This document shows, piece after piece, positions 42,743 through 51,901 of a stretch of 64,000 nt of DNA. The translations under genes were made by a program, and so were the position numbers. A model generated the notes under the pieces. It made no database searches. It saw only the letters and a list, made by a program, of their open reading frames with translations, and was not told the origin of the DNA. The first letter of the stretch is position 1; each line of letters begins with the position of its first letter. Origin of the DNA: JAXMAZ01 sp046350115 (GTDB taxonomy: Bacteria > Planctomycetota > Planctomycetia > Gemmatales > Gemmataceae); the NCBI GenBank assembly GCA_046350115.1, contig JAXMAZ010000013.1, positions 1 through 64,000 of the forward strand, read 5' to 3'.

Positions 42743-45037
42743 GTGCGGGCTCGGCCCCTGAACCGCGTGGAGAGGGCGTACCGCTGGTGCCGGCGGAACT
42801 CGACGCTGGCCATGCTGCTGGTGGCCGCCGCCGGCCTCCTGCTCCTGTCGGGGGTGGCCGGCACCCTGACCATTTACCACTTCCGGCTCCAGGCGGCCCT
42901 GGCCGGGGAGGAGGGCGAGCGGCAGCGGGCCGAGGACGCGCTCGCGAAGGCGAACCGCTACCTGTACTTCAACCGCATTTACCTGGCCGGCCGCGCCTAC
43001 GGCGACCTGCAAATGAACCGGGCGACCGAACTGATCCGCGACGCGGACCGCCTCGTCGAGAAGCCGGACTGGGAATGGCACTACCTGAAGCGGGTGACTG
43101 AGGCGTACACCCGTCAGTACGACGGGCACACCCGCAGCGTCCGTTCGCTGGCGGTACCAGGCCACGGCCAATTTTTCATCACCGGCGGCGATGACCGCCT
43201 TCTGAACCTCTGGCCGGCCGACTCGAACCTGGCACTGCACCGAATCGCGGTTCACAAGCATCCGATCTCGGGTCTGTCCATCAGTCCGGATGCGAAGCGG
43301 CTGGCGAGCGTGGACGGGGCCGCGGACGCGGCGGGGGAACTCATCGTCTGGTCTCTGTCTGATGACATGAAGGTGGCGCCGCGTGAACTTTACCGCGTCC
43401 CCGGCGTCTGGGAGCGGGCCGCCGTGGCGTTCCACCCGACCGCCCCGACGCTCGCGCTGTCGACCGGTGTGCATCCCGGAGAGCCCGGCCGGCTAGTGAT
43501 CCTGGACCAGACGGGCCGAGAACTTCACCGCCTGGAAACCGCCCTCGGGGAGGGGTACGTCAGCTTGGCGTGGTCCCCGGACGGCCGCACTTTGGCCGCC
43601 GTCGCCGCAACCGGGGATGCCGAGAAGGTTCCCGGTCGCATCGACATCCTCGATGCGGAGATCCGCCAGGTCGGGCGACGCCTGGTGACAGGCGGGGGGA
43701 GTCCTACGAGCGCGGCGTTCAGCCCGAACGGCGAACTGCTCGCGGCGAGCGGTACCGACGGGACGATCCGGTCATGGGGCACCGAGAGCTACGCCGAGCG
43801 CCCCCCGCTCCGCGGGCACACCGGCCCGGTCGAAGTGCTGGCCTTTGCCCCGAACGGCACGATCGTCTCCGGCGGCAAGGACACCACCGTCCGGGTGTGG
43901 GACCCGGCCGCGGGTCGCCTACTGGTCGAGAGGCGAGGGCACTCGTCTCCGGTCACCTGCGTCGCGGCGAACCCGGTCACGGGTGAACTGGTCTCCGGAG
44001 CCAAGGACATGACCGTCCTGGCCTGGCGACCCACCGGCGACCAGGACGCGCAGGCGATCCCCTTGCACCGGGGCAAGGCGTCGATCGCGTTCAGCCGTGA
44101 CGGCTCCTTCCTGGTGAGTGCCGGGGCGGACGGGGCCGTCTGGCGGACCGACCCCCGGGGGAAGACCGCCCCGAAGAAGCTCCACCGGTCGGCAGGGGAC
44201 TTGGCCAAGGTGCTCGTGTTGCCGGACGGAGAGACCCTCGTGCTCGCCCGGGAGAGCCGGGCGACCGAGCCGGGCGGCGCGGTGACGTTCGTCGACGCGC
44301 GAGACGGCACGCCCCGCGGCGATCTGCCGGCCGAGCTCGTGTCGGCCCGCTCACTGTCGGTGAGCCCCGACGGCCGGTGGCTGGCGGTGGTCGGCGACAC
44401 CGCGGCCGGCCGATCCGTCGTTCAGGTTTGGGACCTTGTGATCCGGAGTCGCGTTCAGGAGGTCGACGTTCCTCGGGCCGTTGAAGTCACTCTACTGGCC
44501 GATGGGACGCGTGCGTTCGTCGTGATCGACCCCCTGCCCGACGACGAAAAGCCACAGGGCTGGACGTTTATCGATGTTCCGAGCGGGCGGCGATTCACCC
44601 GGAACATCCGCCTGGGCTCGGGGCCGCGGTTCGCTCAGTTCACCGCCGACGGATCGACCGCCTTCCTCGGCGGCCGGGACCGGTCGGTCCAGTGCTACCA
44701 GGTCACCGCGGACCGGTTCAACCTGCACTACGTGGACTTCGGGTACCAGCACTCGGCGTCGGTGAACGGCATGTGTCTCAGCCCGGACGGCCGCCGCATC
44801 GCGACGGCCGGCGACGATCATACGGTTCGCCTCTGGGATAGCGAAACCGCGAGCGAACTGCTCGTGCTGCCCTGCCACCCCAGTCCGGTGACGGACGTGA
44901 CGTTCAGCCCGACGGGAGGCTATCTCGCCGCATCGCAGGCCGACGGAACGATCTGGATCTGGGACGGGACCCCGAAGTCGATGCCGAGCCCGAGCCAACC
45001 CCGCCAAACCACCCCTCCCAACAAGGAGTCGCCGTGA
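42743..45037 (+). CDS. WD40-repeat part of the second kinase (764 aa)
   Basis: Starts formally at GTG 42743 but is best seen as the C-terminal part of the broken kinase. A juxtamembrane stretch and one transmembrane helix (LAMLLVAAAGLLLLSGVAG, about 23-41) are followed by a charged coiled helix and about ten WD40-type repeats with HTRSVRSLAVPGHGQFFITG, then AFSPNGELLAASGTDGTIRSW, and GKDTTVRVWDPAAGR. The propeller probably binds proteins or ligands outside. It does not share the TPR end of copy 1. Its stop overlaps the start of the pseudopilin gene as GTGA. Confidence 0.75.
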   Translation: MRARPLNRVERAYRWCRRNSTLAMLLVAAAGLLLLSGVAGTLTIYHFRLQAALAGEEGERQRAEDALAKANRYLYFNRIYLAGRAYGDLQMNRATELIRDADRLVEKPDWEWHYLKRVTEAYTRQYDGHTRSVRSLAVPGHGQFFITGGDDRLLNLWPADSNLALHRIAVHKHPISGLSISPDAKRLASVDGAADAAGELIVWSLSDDMKVAPRELYRVPGVWERAAVAFHPTAPTLALSTGVHPGEPGRLVILDQTGRELHRLETALGEGYVSLAWSPDGRTLAAVAATGDAEKVPGRIDILDAEIRQVGRRLVTGGGSPTSAAFSPNGELLAASGTDGTIRSWGTESYAERPPLRGHTGPVEVLAFAPNGTIVSGGKDTTVRVWDPAAGRLLVERRGHSSPVTCVAANPVTGELVSGAKDMTVLAWRPTGDQDAQAIPLHRGKASIAFSRDGSFLVSAGADGAVWRTDPRGKTAPKKLHRSAGDLAKVLVLPDGETLVLARESRATEPGGAVTFVDARDGTPRGDLPAELVSARSLSVSPDGRWLAVVGDTAAGRSVVQVWDLVIRSRVQEVDVPRAVEVTLLADGTRAFVVIDPLPDDEKPQGWTFIDVPSGRRFTRNIRLGSGPRFAQFTADGSTAFLGGRDRSVQCYQVTADRFNLHYVDFGYQHSASVNGMCLSPDGRRIATAGDDHTVRLWDSETASELLVLPCHPSPVTDVTFSPTGGYLAASQADGTIWIWDGTPKSMPSPSQPRQTTPPNKESP

Positions 45038-45996
45038 CCCTCCCCGCCCGCCGCCCGGCCTTCACCCTGATCGAACTGCTCGTCGTGATCGCCATCATCG
45101 CGGTGCTGATCGGACTGCTCCTGCCGGCGGTCCAGCAGGTCCGGGCGGCCGCCGCCCGCATCCAGTGCGCGAACAACCTGAAGCAGTTCGGGCTGGCCCT
45201 GCACAACTACGAAGGTGCCCTGGGCGTGCTCCCGCCGGGGGCGTGCGTGGGCGGGCCGGTGCCGAGTTCGACGGGCGGGTTCTACTCGCCGCCGTACAGC
45301 CCGCCGCCGAACCCCAACGCCGGCAAGCCGAAGTACGCCGAGCAGTTCTGGACGTGCACCGCCCGCGCCCTGCCGTACTTCGAGCAAGACAACCTGCAGA
45401 AGGTGGTGGATTTCACCGCGTGGCCGTGGTTCCAGGGCGAACCGAATAAGAAGGTGAACGCCGAGAAATTCAAGCTCATCGCCTGCCCGTCCGACCCCCG
45501 CGCGTTACAGGTCTGGACGGGCGGGGTGAACAACGCCGCCACCACCTCGTACCTGGGGGTGAGCGGCACCGACCAGTTCAAGTACGACGGCATCTTCCAC
45601 GTCAACTCCCGCGTCCGCCTGACCGACGTGACCGACGGGACGAGCAGCACGGTGATGATCGGCGAGCGGCCGGCCACGCCCGACCTGTACTGGGGGTGGT
45701 GGCTGGCCGGGTCCGGCGACGCGCCGTTCTTTGCCGCCGGCGACAGCCTGCTCGGCGTCAACGAGGTCGACCCGAACGGCCAGCTCGATCCCCGGCTGGA
45801 CCACGATTACTTCCGCCCGGGGGACCTGAACGACCCGAACCAGTACCACCGCTGGCACTACTGGAGCCTGCACTCCGGCGGGTGCAACTGGCTGTTCGCC
45901 GACGGGTCCGTCCGGTTCATCACCTACGCGGCCGGCAAGAACGTCCTGCCCGCCCTGGCCACGTACAGCCGCGGGGAAGTGGTGGGGGACTACTGA
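45034..45996 (+). CDS. DUF1559 protein with type II pseudopilin N-terminus
   Basis: A 320-residue protein with the prepilin signal AFTLIELLVVIAIIAVLIGL near the start, cut before Phe-Thr by prepilin peptidase. Then QVRAAAARIQCANNLKQFGL and the DUF1559 domain with the C-terminal HSGGCNWLFADGSVRF motif. DUF1559 proteins are expanded in planctomycetes; they are thought to be pilin-like surface proteins. The GTG start overlaps the kinase stop, and an AAGGAG site is nine bases upstream, so translation is coupled. Confidence 0.9.
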   Translation: MTLPARRPAFTLIELLVVIAIIAVLIGLLLPAVQQVRAAAARIQCANNLKQFGLALHNYEGALGVLPPGACVGGPVPSSTGGFYSPPYSPPPNPNAGKPKYAEQFWTCTARALPYFEQDNLQKVVDFTAWPWFQGEPNKKVNAEKFKLIACPSDPRALQVWTGGVNNAATTSYLGVSGTDQFKYDGIFHVNSRVRLTDVTDGTSSTVMIGERPATPDLYWGWWLAGSGDAPFFAAGDSLLGVNEVDPNGQLDPRLDHDYFRPGDLNDPNQYHRWHYWSLHSGGCNWLFADGSVRFITYAAGKNVLPALATYSRGEVVGDY

Positions 45997-46027
45997 GCCG
46001 CCGATGCGACAGAGGGAGGTTGCCGGC

Positions 46028-46207
46028 ATGAAAATTCGAGCACTCGTTGTCGTCGGCCTGCTGGCCGCGGCTGTGGGCTGTGGCTCCGGCGGGTCGAACG
46101 ATCTGGACCCGCCGCCCGGGGCCCTCAAAAAAGACGGCCAAACCCGCCCCACTTCTCCGCAGGGGGCACGGCCGATGATCAAAGACCCCAGGAAGGCGGG
46201 CGAGTGA
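46028..46207 (+). CDS. Small lipoprotein (59 aa)
   Basis: A 59-residue protein with a lipoprotein signal: MKIRALVVVGLLAAAVGCGS, lipobox AAVGC with the Cys at residue 18. The mature part is short, Pro/Gly-rich and without a domain. GGGAGG lies before the ATG. It directly follows the DUF1559 gene, and such tiny lipoproteins often follow DUF1559 genes in planctomycetes. Function unknown. Confidence 0.7.
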   Translation: MKIRALVVVGLLAAAVGCGSGGSNDLDPPPGALKKDGQTRPTSPQGARPMIKDPRKAGE

Positions 46208-46452
46208 ACGCGTCTCGCCACCCGCGGCGGGAACATGGAAATCACAAATCACCACCGCGAACGGGTAACGCGGACGGCGTCGACCTGTACTTCCCCGCCG
46301 TGTGTCACCGCCGGCTCGACGACCGGTACCAGGCCGGGGACTGCTACGGTCGGGCGGTGAAGTGGCACGAGGGGCACGCCGCCACCCAGTCGTCTCAGGC
46401 CGCGCCGAACTGGCGAAGTTCCGGGCCGAAGTGGCCGCCCTGCTCGGTGTAA
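46204..46452 (+). pseudogene. Remnant of a kinase TPR tail
   Basis: From about 46265 the DNA matches the end of the large kinase gene (40917-41109), including DGVDLYFPAVCHRRL and RAVKWHEGHA against DGIDLYFLAMCHHRL and RAVKWHEEHA. It is only a C-terminal fragment and precedes a complete ECF sigma gene. Nothing else was found in 46208-46453. Confidence 0.65.
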
Positions 46453-46453
46453 A

Positions 46454-47095
46454 ATGACCCCCCCGATGGCCGCACCCATGACCCCCGAAGACCGCCTCCG
46501 CGGCGGCGACCCGGCCGCCGCCGGGGAGCTGTTCGCCGCATGCCGCGAGCGGCTGAAGCGGATGGTCCGCCTGCGGCTCGACCGCCGGGTGCAGGGCCGG
46601 GTGGACGCCTCCGACGTGCTCCAGGAGGCGTACCTGGACGTGCAGCGGAAGGCGGCTGAGTTCGCCGCCCGCGGGATGCCCGCGTACCTGTGGCTGCGGC
46701 TGATCGTGACCGAGCGGTTGCTCGCCCTGCACCGCCACCACCTGGGGGCGCAGGTGCGGGACGCCGGCCAGGAGGTGTCCCTCGCCCGCGGCGGGCTGCC
46801 CCCGGCCACCACCTTCTCCCTCGCCAACCTGCTGCTCGGCCGGCTCACCAGTCCGACCGAGGCGGCGGTGCGGGCGGAGCGACAACTGCGGCTGCAGGAG
46901 GCGCTCAACGGCATGGACCCGCTCGACCGCGAAATCCTGGCCCTGCGGCACTTCGAGGAGTTGAGCAACGCCGAGGCGGCCGCCGTGCTCGGCCTGACCA
47001 AGACGGCCGCCAGCAACCGGTACGTGCGGGCGCTCGGCCGGCTGCGGGACATCCTGAGCGCGATCAACGACGACGTCCCGCGGCCGCCGGGCTGA
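46454..47095 (+). CDS. ECF-type sigma factor (planctomycete, 213 aa)
   Basis: A 213-residue sigma-70 family protein: region 2 with LFAACRERLKRMVRLRLDRR and VDASDVLQEAYLDV, and region 4 with LDREILALRHFEELSNAEAA, then VLGLTKTAASNRY. ECF factors of this kind are often linked to Ser/Thr kinases in planctomycetes. Here it follows a kinase TPR remnant and precedes a second sigma gene and a kinase. I used the ATG at 46454; ATGs at 46466 and 46478 are also possible. Confidence 0.85.
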   Translation: MTPPMAAPMTPEDRLRGGDPAAAGELFAACRERLKRMVRLRLDRRVQGRVDASDVLQEAYLDVQRKAAEFAARGMPAYLWLRLIVTERLLALHRHHLGAQVRDAGQEVSLARGGLPPATTFSLANLLLGRLTSPTEAAVRAERQLRLQEALNGMDPLDREILALRHFEELSNAEAAAVLGLTKTAASNRYVRALGRLRDILSAINDDVPRPPG

Positions 47096-47226
47096 CCGCG
47101 GCCGGTCTCCCGGCGGCAATCGCAAAGGGCGGTCGCCAGCCTTCCGCAGTCGGCACGGGGCGCCGGTCCTGGCGCTGTCCCACGCTCGCCGGGCTGTATC
47201 CTGGCAAGCTGCACGAGGGTAACGAG

Positions 47227-47805
47227 ATGCCCGATCGGTCCGTCCACACCGCCCAGTTGCACGACTGGCTGGCCGCGATGCGGGCGGGCGACCCGGCCGC
47301 GTGCGACGCCCTCCTGCGCGGGGTGGGCGGGCGGTTGGAATCGCTCGCGCGGGGAATGCTCGCCCGGGACCCGCGGGTGGGGCGGTGGGTGGAGGCCGAG
47401 GACCTGCTCCAGAACGCGCTCCTGCGGCTGCTGCGGTCGCTGGAGTCCGTCCGCCCGGGGTCGATGCGGGAGTTCTACGGGCTGGCGGCGGCCCAGATGC
47501 GGCGGGAGCTGATCGACCTGGCCCGCGGCCTGTACGGCCCACACGGGCCGGGAGCCAACCTCGCGCCGGACCCGCCCGCCGACGTGACCGCCGCCGGCGA
47601 ATCGTCGAGCGTGATGGACGATCTGACCACCCTGCACGAGCAGATCGAGCGGCTGCCGGCGGAAGAGCGGGAGGTGGTCGGGCTGATCCACTACCACGGC
47701 TGGCCGCAGGCCCAGGTGGCGCAGTTGTTCGGGGTCACCGTGCGGACGGTCCAGCGGCGGTGGGAGTCAGCGACGGCGAAGCTGAAGGCACTGCTGGAGG
47801 GGTGA
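47227..47805 (+). CDS. ECF-type sigma factor (192 aa)
   Basis: A 192-residue sigma factor: HDWLAAMRAGDPAACDALLR, RWVEAEDLLQNALLRLLRSL for region 2, and RLPAEEREVVGLIHYHGWPQ with VAQLFGVTVRTVQRRWESA for region 4. It lies three bases before the kinase start at 47809, so the two are one operon. The kinase may activate the sigma factor by phosphorylation, as proposed for other planctomycete pairs. Confidence 0.85.
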   Translation: MPDRSVHTAQLHDWLAAMRAGDPAACDALLRGVGGRLESLARGMLARDPRVGRWVEAEDLLQNALLRLLRSLESVRPGSMREFYGLAAAQMRRELIDLARGLYGPHGPGANLAPDPPADVTAAGESSSVMDDLTTLHEQIERLPAEEREVVGLIHYHGWPQAQVAQLFGVTVRTVQRRWESATAKLKALLEG

Positions 47806-47808
47806 CCC

Positions 47809-49260
47809 GTGGCCGAGTTGCTCGACCGACTGGCGGCGGAGTTCGCGGCGCGGGCACGGGCGGGCGAGCGGCCGTCGGCGGACGAGTACGCCGCCCGCCA
47901 CCCGGAGTTGGCCGACCGCATCCGCAACCTGTTCCCGGCCCTCCTGCTCCTGCCGCCACCGCCGGACGACACGGCCGCGAGTGGCCCCACCCCGCCGGAC
48001 ACCGACCCGGACCGCACTGGGCCCTACGCGCCTGGGACATCCGCCCCGGCACACCCGCAACGCGTTCCGGAGGACCGGTATCACCCCGCGGAGGTACTGA
48101 ACCCGCGTACGGCTGGCGTGGCGGGTTCCCCCGCGCTCGTCGCGGGCCGCTACGCCCTCGGCGGCGAGATCGCCCGCGGCGGGATGGGGGCGGTGTACCG
48201 GGCGACCGACCGGGCGTTCGACCGCGAGGTGGCGCTGAAACTGCTCGCGGAGAATCTGGTCGGAACCGCGGCCGCGGCGCGGTTCCTGACCGAAGCCCGG
48301 ATCACCGGCCAGCTCCAGCACCCGAGCATCCCGCCCGCCCACGACCTGGGCACCCTGCCCGACGGCCGCCCGTTCCTGGCCATGAAGCTGATCCGCGGCA
48401 AGACCCTCGCCGACCGCCTCAAGGAGCGGGCGTCGACTGCCGCTGACTTGAACGAGTTCCTCGGGGTGTTCGAGCAGGTCTGCCTGGCTGTCGCCTACGC
48501 CCACAGCCGGGGGGTGATCCACCGCGACCTGAAGCCGGCGAACGTGATGGTCGGCGCGTTCGGCGAGGTGCAGGTGATGGACTGGGGGCTGGCGAAGACG
48601 CTCGACCGCGCGTTGCCGCCCGCCCACGCGGCGGGTTTAGATGCCACCATCGCCCACTTCGCCGGGGTCGGCCGGGACGACCGGCCGCGAGAAGGGCAGG
48701 CCCCCGGCGGGGTCGGGCCGGACGAGACGCGGATGGGCACCGTCATGGGCACGCCGAGCTACATGCCGCCGGAGCAGGCGAACGGCGACCTGGCGCGGGT
48801 GGACATGCGGGCGGACGTGTTCAGCCTGGGGGCCATCCTGTGTGTCATCCTCACCGGCCGCCCGCCGTACATCGGCGCGACCTCACAGGAGGTGTGGAAG
48901 AAGGCGGCCGCCGCCGACCTGGAGGACGCCCACCGGCGGCTGACCGCGTGTACCCACGCCCCGAAGGCCGTCGAACTGGCGCGGCGGTGCCTGCACGCCG
49001 ACCCGGCCCACCGGCCGGCCCACGCCGGCGAGGTCGCCGTCGCCGTGGCGAACGCCCGCCCCGGGGCGGCAAAACCCCGCCGGCCCGTCCGGGATGACGA
49101 CGACGACGTCGATGTCGAGTCGCTCCTGGCCCGCACGACCGCCCTCCGGCCGGCGGACGACGCACCGGGCGTGGGGGCCCGTCTCCGCGGCTGCCTCCTG
49201 TCCCTCGTGTTGATCGCCGTCCTGCTCGGGGCGGCCGCCTGGTTCATCTTCAGGTGGTGA
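47809..49260 (+). CDS. Ser/Thr protein kinase with C-terminal membrane helix (483 aa)
   Basis: A 483-residue Hanks-type kinase. A short N-terminal region (LAAEFAARARAGERPSADEY) like that of the other kinases here is followed by a Pro-rich linker. The kinase domain runs from GGEIARGGMGAVYRA to the C-lobe, with VALKLLAE, HRDLKPANVM, DWGLAK (in place of DFG) and MPPEQANG. A single helix (LLSLVLIAVLLGAAAWFIF) ends the protein, so it is anchored with the catalytic part in the cytoplasm. It follows a sigma factor by three bases and precedes a membrane protein with PH-like regions. Confidence 0.88.
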   Translation: MAELLDRLAAEFAARARAGERPSADEYAARHPELADRIRNLFPALLLLPPPPDDTAASGPTPPDTDPDRTGPYAPGTSAPAHPQRVPEDRYHPAEVLNPRTAGVAGSPALVAGRYALGGEIARGGMGAVYRATDRAFDREVALKLLAENLVGTAAAARFLTEARITGQLQHPSIPPAHDLGTLPDGRPFLAMKLIRGKTLADRLKERASTAADLNEFLGVFEQVCLAVAYAHSRGVIHRDLKPANVMVGAFGEVQVMDWGLAKTLDRALPPAHAAGLDATIAHFAGVGRDDRPREGQAPGGVGPDETRMGTVMGTPSYMPPEQANGDLARVDMRADVFSLGAILCVILTGRPPYIGATSQEVWKKAAAADLEDAHRRLTACTHAPKAVELARRCLHADPAHRPAHAGEVAVAVANARPGAAKPRRPVRDDDDDVDVESLLARTTALRPADDAPGVGARLRGCLLSLVLIAVLLGAAAWFIFRW

Positions 49261-49288
49261 CGGGGCGTCGATGCCCGTGAGGTGATGT

Positions 49289-50752
49289 GTGCCCAAGCCC
49301 ACGCGGATCCGGCCGGTGACCCTCCGGTACGACTACCCCGGCGTGTGGATCGCCGGGGCGTTCCTGATCGTGTTCGGGGCGGTCATGGGCGTCATCGGGT
49401 TTCAGGTCGCCGGACCCGCTCCCGCCCCACCGCCCGGCCGGCCGCCCACTCCGGACGTGCCGCTCGCGCCGGTGTTGCTCGGGGCCGGCGTGCTGGCCGC
49501 GCTCGGGTTGGGTTTGGTGTGGCTCGCGCGGCGGCTGAGTGAGCGATTCGCGGCCACGGCCGATGGCATCTCTTGGCGGGCCGGCGGCCGGGTCCGGGCC
49601 GAGTTCCGCTGGCGGGACGTCCGCCGCGTCCGCCTGCCGGACGTCCGCCGGTCCCTGGTCATCGAACCGGTGGAGGGTGCCCCGGTCGAGGTGCCGGCGT
49701 ATTACCCCCGGTTCAAGGAACTTCTGGCGTTGCTCGCCCGCGTCGTGGACCTGGAAGGCCTGGCGCGGGCGGACGAACAGCGCGCGGATTCTCCGCCGGA
49801 CCGCCGCCCGCCACCGGCCCACCCCGGCGGCTCGGAGGTCTTGTCCCCTCCCGACCCTCCCGCGGACCTTCCGCTCGTCTGGCGGCGGGCCGGGCCGAGT
49901 CGCCTGGCCGCCCTCGGTGCGATCGCGTGCGCGGTGCTGAGCTACCTGGCGTGGCTGGAGCCGGAACAGTTCGGGAAATTTGCGGCCGACGCGGACGGGT
50001 TGCTCGCGGTGCGAATCGCGGCACCGATCCTCACCGCCATCGGCCTGGGCGTCGCGCTCACCTCGCTGACGCGGTTCACCGTCACCGCGCGGGGGGTCGA
50101 ACTCCGGACGCCGATCCGGACCCGGCGGTATCCGTGGGCGAACGTGGTCTCGGTCCGCGCGCGGCACGCGGGGAACGAGGCGGGGGCCCGCCCGCCGCGG
50201 CTCCAGATCTTTCTCCGGAACGAGTTGTCCGTCGAACTGTTCCTGGGATGGCGGGTGTTCGCGTTCCGGGACGCGATGCTCGCGGCGGCCCTCGCGGCCG
50301 GCGTCTTCCTCCCGCCGGACCGCCGGCCGTCCCCTCGACGACGGGCAGTTTCGCCGACGGCCGCCGCCATCCCGTTGCCGAAGGCGCTCACGGTTTCGGC
50401 CGCCGCGTCGAGTCGGCCGAGCGGGCGAGGGTCGATCCGGCTCCGGGTGCGGGACGAACACGGAGCCGAACACGACGTAGTGCTGAGTGACCAGGAATTC
50501 AGCGAGGCCAAGGAGAACGCGGTGATCCGCTCGCTCCCCAGCCGGCTCTTCTTCGACGACCAACTCGTCGCCATCGGGTCGGGCGACGAGCAGCGGCTCA
50601 TCGAGCTGCTGGAAACGGCCCGCATCGCCCGCCAGTTGGACGCCGTGCCCGAGGCGTGGGGGGCGGGCCTGACGGTCGCCAGCTCACCGAAGTACGCGGA
50701 GGGCATACTCCGCCGCCTGCTCGCCTTCCTGGACTCGAACGACTACCGGTGA
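49289..50752 (+). CDS. Membrane protein with PH-like domains (487 aa)
   Basis: A 487-residue protein. Two hydrophobic helices near the start (GVWIAGAFLIVFGAVMGVIG and APVLLGAGVLAALGLGLVWL) are followed by a small beta domain (FAATADGISWRAGGRVRAEF, then VRRVRLPDV), and another pair of helices near 220-270 by a second copy (FTVTARGVELRTPIRTRRYP, WANVVSVRARHAG). These beta segments look like bacterial PH domains. The C-terminal part is soluble. GTG start 49289. It follows the kinase gene by 28 bases in the same direction, so it may be a kinase target. Confidence 0.6.
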   Translation: MPKPTRIRPVTLRYDYPGVWIAGAFLIVFGAVMGVIGFQVAGPAPAPPPGRPPTPDVPLAPVLLGAGVLAALGLGLVWLARRLSERFAATADGISWRAGGRVRAEFRWRDVRRVRLPDVRRSLVIEPVEGAPVEVPAYYPRFKELLALLARVVDLEGLARADEQRADSPPDRRPPPAHPGGSEVLSPPDPPADLPLVWRRAGPSRLAALGAIACAVLSYLAWLEPEQFGKFAADADGLLAVRIAAPILTAIGLGVALTSLTRFTVTARGVELRTPIRTRRYPWANVVSVRARHAGNEAGARPPRLQIFLRNELSVELFLGWRVFAFRDAMLAAALAAGVFLPPDRRPSPRRRAVSPTAAAIPLPKALTVSAAASSRPSGRGSIRLRVRDEHGAEHDVVLSDQEFSEAKENAVIRSLPSRLFFDDQLVAIGSGDEQRLIELLETARIARQLDAVPEAWGAGLTVASSPKYAEGILRRLLAFLDSNDYR

Positions 50753-50760
50753 CGCGGGAC

Positions 50761-51744
50761 TCACCCCCACAGGTCCAGGCGGACGGCGTCCCACACGTCG
50801 TAGCGAACGGCGACGAAGCCGGTGGTCGGGTTCCACCGCAACTGTCCGTGCTGGAAGCGAACCGTCGTCGTGACACCGTCAGTTCCGAGCACCGGGGCAC
50901 CCACCGGGTATCCCAGCCATCCACCCGGACCGCCGAGCCGTTCATACGCAGCCACATATCCCCCCGTCAGGACACCCCCGACCCCGCTCCCCTTCGGACC
51001 GGTGTAGATCGCTCCCTTTGCGAAATGGTCCACAGTCCCGCCGTCCGGTAGGTAGTCGGTGTCGGCGGTCGGGGCACCGAGCGACCGGGGGCGCAGGCCC
51101 TCGAACAGGATGTAGGTCGTCACCGCAGAGACGGCGACGTACCCGGTGTCGGTGCGGACGATGATCCCGTGTTCGAACCGCGTGAACGGTCCCACGACGT
51201 CCAGGAACCCCTGCTGAGGGAGTGGGAACCCGATGGCGCTACTTTCCCCTCCCAAACTCTTCCACTTCGCAAGGGTTCCACCGGTCAGGTAAACGGCTTC
51301 CCCGCCTTTCGGTGCGGCCACGACGACATCACCAACCCCAGGGACGTACAACTCCGCGATCGCTCCGGTGTTGCCGTAGTTGATGTGAGGTGGCACCCGG
51401 AGGACCGCGTAACGGGTCCCGAAGTAGTCCACGAAGCGATCGAGGAACGTTTGGGTGAGCGCGTTCACGGCGTCGAGCGAGTGCTGGAGTTGGAGCCGGT
51501 CGGGCTGAACCACCGGGCTTGGGGTGATGGTGCGAACCACTTCGGCGGTGACTACCGCTGCGGACGTTGCCACAGGTGCCGCCGAGACGGCCGCCGGGGA
51601 TACGACCGCGTTCATGGTCAGCATCGCCGGCAGTTCGCGGGTGTCGAGCGACTCCAGTCCGAGGCGGGTGCGGGTCGGTGCCGGGCGGGTGGTCTTCGCG
51701 GCGGTGCGGCGGGTTCCGAACGGGTGGGTGAGGACGCGGGACAT
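50761..51744 (-). CDS. Exported LGFP-repeat protein with planctomycete motif
   Basis: A 327-residue protein. The N-terminus has RLGLESLDTRELPAMLTMN, containing the LExLxxRxxP export-associated motif. Residues about 145-310 contain LGFP-type repeats: LAKWKSLGGESSAIGFPLPQ, then YVAAYERLGGPGGWLGYPVG and a final FQHGQLRWNPTTG. LGFP repeats bind cell-wall or surface polymers in other bacteria. It ends nine bases from the membrane-protein stop, convergent. Probably a surface protein; no enzyme motif. Confidence 0.75.
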   Translation of the reverse strand: MSRVLTHPFGTRRTAAKTTRPAPTRTRLGLESLDTRELPAMLTMNAVVSPAAVSAAPVATSAAVVTAEVVRTITPSPVVQPDRLQLQHSLDAVNALTQTFLDRFVDYFGTRYAVLRVPPHINYGNTGAIAELYVPGVGDVVVAAPKGGEAVYLTGGTLAKWKSLGGESSAIGFPLPQQGFLDVVGPFTRFEHGIIVRTDTGYVAVSAVTTYILFEGLRPRSLGAPTADTDYLPDGGTVDHFAKGAIYTGPKGSGVGGVLTGGYVAAYERLGGPGGWLGYPVGAPVLGTDGVTTTVRFQHGQLRWNPTTGFVAVRYDVWDAVRLDLWG

Positions 51745-51901
51745 GGTAAGCTCCGGCTGGGGGTGAAGTCGTCTTCACCCTTCGAAGCGGGTGCCCGGCG
51801 GCGGACACGACACGGCGCGCGAATTTTTTCCGGCTCATCCGGAATGGCGTTACCATGAGGGCGGGAGCAGCAAGTGTCCGTCCCGGGGCGAGACGCGACC
51901 G

